Source: Tomocerus qinae (lineage: Eukaryota > Arthropoda > Collembola > Entomobryomorpha > Tomoceridae). From it: DNA of 64,000 bases. Position numbers and translations under genes: made by a program. Every line of letters begins with the position of its first letter. The stretch's first letter is position 1. The stretch spans positions 25,382,513-25,446,512 of the forward strand of contig CM034547.1 of the NCBI GenBank assembly GCA_020055645.1, read 5' to 3'. The notes under the pieces are model-generated. The model was not told the DNA's origin and did no database searches. It worked only from the letters and a program-made list of their open reading frames with translations. Shown here piece after piece: positions 60,755 to 64,000 of the stretch.

Positions 60755-63700
60755 AATTTTTTAAAAATAACTTACCTTTGATGATCAAGAATATATTATT
60801 ATATTTATTTTAAAAAATCAGCCAAATAACAAAAGCCAAGCCTTTATTAGTCTATTTCGAAAAAGCAACAGTCTATATAAAGTAAATTATACCATTATAC
60901 GTCGTTACGAACCATTATGCTGTATATACAATTGCATGTAAATAAATAGTACTTTGGTAAATTTCTCATTAACCATGTTAAATGCATTTGGTGATTTCAC
61001 CAGTGCTTTCACTCAAATGTGTGTACCAACAGGCATTGTTTAGCTTAGCCAAAGTCGCTAGGTGAAAACTTAGTGTCATTTAAAAAACTATTTTGCGAAC
61101 CCTTTTTGTGGAGATAAAGGTAATTTCTTCAAACCCAAACCTTTGTTGTATGAAACAAATAAGTATATTCGTGTAAGGGAAATGGAAATTTTAAATATGA
61201 AGGAATAAGTTGGAGTATAATTAGCTATAGTAATGCACAAACGAAAATTAATTTATTATATAACGCTGTAACAAAAAGAAGACGTAGCCCAGTTTTGTTT
61301 CTATAAGTCAATACTTAGCTTAACACTGATGTAAAGTTATGTCACTTGAGTGTAATGTAGATTAAATTAATACAACGATTTACTCAGTAAGTTTAACCCT
61401 AAAGCATCAAATATATTTTGAGAAATAGGGAAGTATACACATGAACATGTAAAGTAATTTGTTTGCATCATAATGTTTAGCAACAATGCTTATAATATAG
61501 TATCCGAAGGAATATTTTGTGGCGGCTTGCAGTAATCGGTGTTTGTGTGAGAATCATATGTGCGCAGCAGATGAAGTTGTATCACAAAATAGATTTACGT
61601 AGGATACAACAACAATTTTCAAAACTCTTACAAGGTTTACAAGATCTCAGAATTTTTAACAGCTAAGCTGCAATATAATAACCCTGAAGAGATACAATTA
61701 CAATTAACGTATGCTAATGTCATACAATGTAATAATAATAATCTATGCAGATAATATTTATTATGATAATTAACAGTATTGTATACTATTTATGTAATTG
61801 CAATATAATATACTTTCCAATTACCTATCAACACAATTTTAAGGGTATCTGGCTCCCCAAAATATTGAGCTTTGCTCTTCAAACACGCAAATTAGTATAT
61901 AGGTAAGTGATTTCAATATACTTTCATAAATTGACCATGCTATTTCAAAAACAAAAATAAATTGTCTCTATAGCCTCTACTTACATAACTGACTGGCATA
62001 CAACATTGAACTATAAAATTCTCTCGTTTATGAGTTTTGTAAATCTGCTTCAACTGAATTAAATGCGGTTGTTGCACTATAATTAGGCCAATCTTTAAAT
62101 AAAGGAACAACTACAGTCATAATTTGAAACAGTACAGTCTATTATAGTATCCTGATAACTGTGATAACTGAGGACACAGGAAAAGCTAAATATTATATTT
62201 TAACAGATAAGGTACAAAAGAGGTAGATTATAAATCATGTTGCATTGAACTGGTTAATTACATAATCAAACATAATTACTTTATAAATAATATAATCATA
62301 TTAATTAAGATATAAATATGAATCATATATTAGATAAAGTTATGGATATATCCAGCCATATCCAGCATGGTACAAAAGGTATGGATAGATATAAATGTAA
62401 ATATCAATACGCACACACAATTAGAAGACTTTCAGTGATTTTTGGAATAAATCTCATGCTTTTATCATGAATATTTATACAATCACGATTATTATAATAT
62501 ATTATAGAAACAAATGTTTAACTTGTCATTTGGAAAGCATACGTTTACTTATTTGACATGTGTGAAGATGATACTAAAACTAAACTAATATTAATACTTT
62601 TGGCATACAAAGTAATTTACATAACATTATAATAGTGATCTTAATGAAAAGAAACATCTAGAAGTATTATACATTTTTGACTTTTTGATAATATTTAACA
62701 AATATTTAACCACACTAAGTACATAGCATATAATATTATTACTACAGATTGATATAATATTACGATACATTATGAGTGCGGTCATAATCATTATTCTAAT
62801 TAATCGTTCATCGGCATCGCATCGCATGATACGATTGATACGTCACAGAGTGTGAAGTAGGTTTTCCAATGCATGCACCTTAGTCAGCAAATTTATCAAT
62901 ACTTATTTTACTTTGACAAAACCAACATACTGATTCACCAACAAGTGTATCTTAACAATTAAATAGTTATAAAGCACCCTTAACAGTTTATTGTATTTTA
63001 GGCAGTAGAATAACAATGGTCGTTATTGAAATAATAAATAGGCAAGTCAAACGAATGTCTCTGAGTAAATTATAATTGTTTTAACTTATACAATTAAAGA
63101 CAGAGTCACAAGTTATAGCCATCTTACTCGACAAGTTCATCTCATCAGTATGCTACGACTAATAATATGGAAATTGTTAAAACATTTTATATCTGTAACT
63201 TCATTTTATAACTGAAGTTATGTAGTAAATCTTAAGTGCACTAGAGTAGTCATTACTACTACATAATGTACTGTTTGTTTTAATTAAGGTTTGTTTGTTT
63301 TGTAGAATGAGTATCTGGCTTCTGCATTCTGATGCATATTAAACATGAAATATGGTAAATTAGCTAACTAAACATTTATTTATTACTACATGATAGAAGA
63401 ATTTACAACTTACAAGCAAATAATTTGTATTCAGTTTGCACTTGAATGACAGAATAAGTAAGAAGTCTATCACTTCAAGCCATTCTCAAAAAAACATTTT
63501 CCGAACATAAATCATGCAATTTGACAGCTCGTATCCCCATTGTCAGCGTAAATAAAGTAAATCCAACCAATTTCGCTGCAAAAAGTGAATTTACCATTAT
63601 TGCATAGTAAAGTAATTAATTCATGTGTTTTGGGTTTACCACATTTCATGATTTAATATACTATAACTGTCACAGTAATTTTATTCCACCAAGGACACTG

Positions 63701-64000
63701 TAACTATAACTGTATCTTAATTTAATTGTATATTGGCTACAAATGAAGTTTTGTTTCTTTTACTGTATATTTTGTTTTTATAGAGTTAGACAATGTCTCA
63801 TCCACTCATCCCTCGAAATGCTGCTCAGCAATTCGATTAAATTTGGAATGACATTTTACTGGCCATTTACTAACAAGAATAACATTAATGCATGCACTAC
63901 ACTAGCCAAATCATTGTAACTCTATTATTAGCAATTGCTAAGTCAATAGTAAGTACAAATACGTACGGATATTTTTTTAGTGTTGTATGTTGGTAGATTA
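60755..64000. other. AT-rich region without recognisable genes
   Basis: Only short, AT-driven open frames; no splice-linked exons, RNA gene or mobile element that I can support. Confidence 0.55.

Noticed and set aside
1..64000. tRNA, rRNA, CRISPR array or bacterial-type operon
   Set aside because: I saw no convincing tRNA A/B boxes with a foldable cloverleaf, no rRNA core sequence and no spaced identical repeats. The window is eukaryotic. A covariance-model search would settle small RNAs.

Overview
The window looks like arthropod nuclear DNA, probably from a hexapod. It is AT-rich and its genes are split by many short GT-AG introns. It carries two multi-exon chromatin or transcription factor genes that are recognisably animal. 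I cannot name the species; a springtail-like or other non-holometabolous hexapod is only a guess. There are no bacterial-style operons, rRNA genes or CRISPR arrays.

Layout. Positions 1 to about 39.8 kb hold no coding region I can defend. This is a long, low-complexity, AT-rich stretch with scattered GA, CA, TAC and GTAT microsatellites and two non-autonomous DNA transposons. The first is a fold-back element with arms of about 240 bp that are almost perfect inverted repeats (12908-13977). The second is a hAT-type element bounded by an exact 8-bp target-site duplication (15838-16699). From 39878 to 47806 on the plus strand lies an 11-exon MYT1-family gene, reconstructed as one continuous 1303-residue frame. 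It has four CCHHC zinc fingers in two pairs, a PQDLS motif of the CtBP-binding type and a C-terminal coiled coil. After a gap of about 2.3 kb, a 9-exon l(3)mbt/L3MBTL gene runs on the minus strand from 58950 down to 50136, reconstructed as 1886 residues. It has a long acidic N-terminal exon, a four-cysteine finger, three MBT repeats, a degenerate CCHHC finger and a C-terminal SAM domain. From 58951 to 64000 I see only the probable l(3)mbt promoter and 5' leader, AT-rich DNA and one small inverted-repeat element at about 60571-60748.

Functional reading. The two genes are convergent and probably share the A/T-rich 3' space between them. MYT1-family proteins bind DNA and repress non-neuronal programmes in neural cells. 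L(3)mbt proteins are chromatin readers that recognise low-methylated lysines and repress transcription. Both belong to the small set of families carrying the MYT1-type CCHHC finger, which makes their tail-to-tail placement worth checking for synteny. The empty 39 kb upstream of the MYT1 gene would fit a large cis-regulatory landscape or a non-coding first exon and intron of that gene, but the sequence alone does not prove this.
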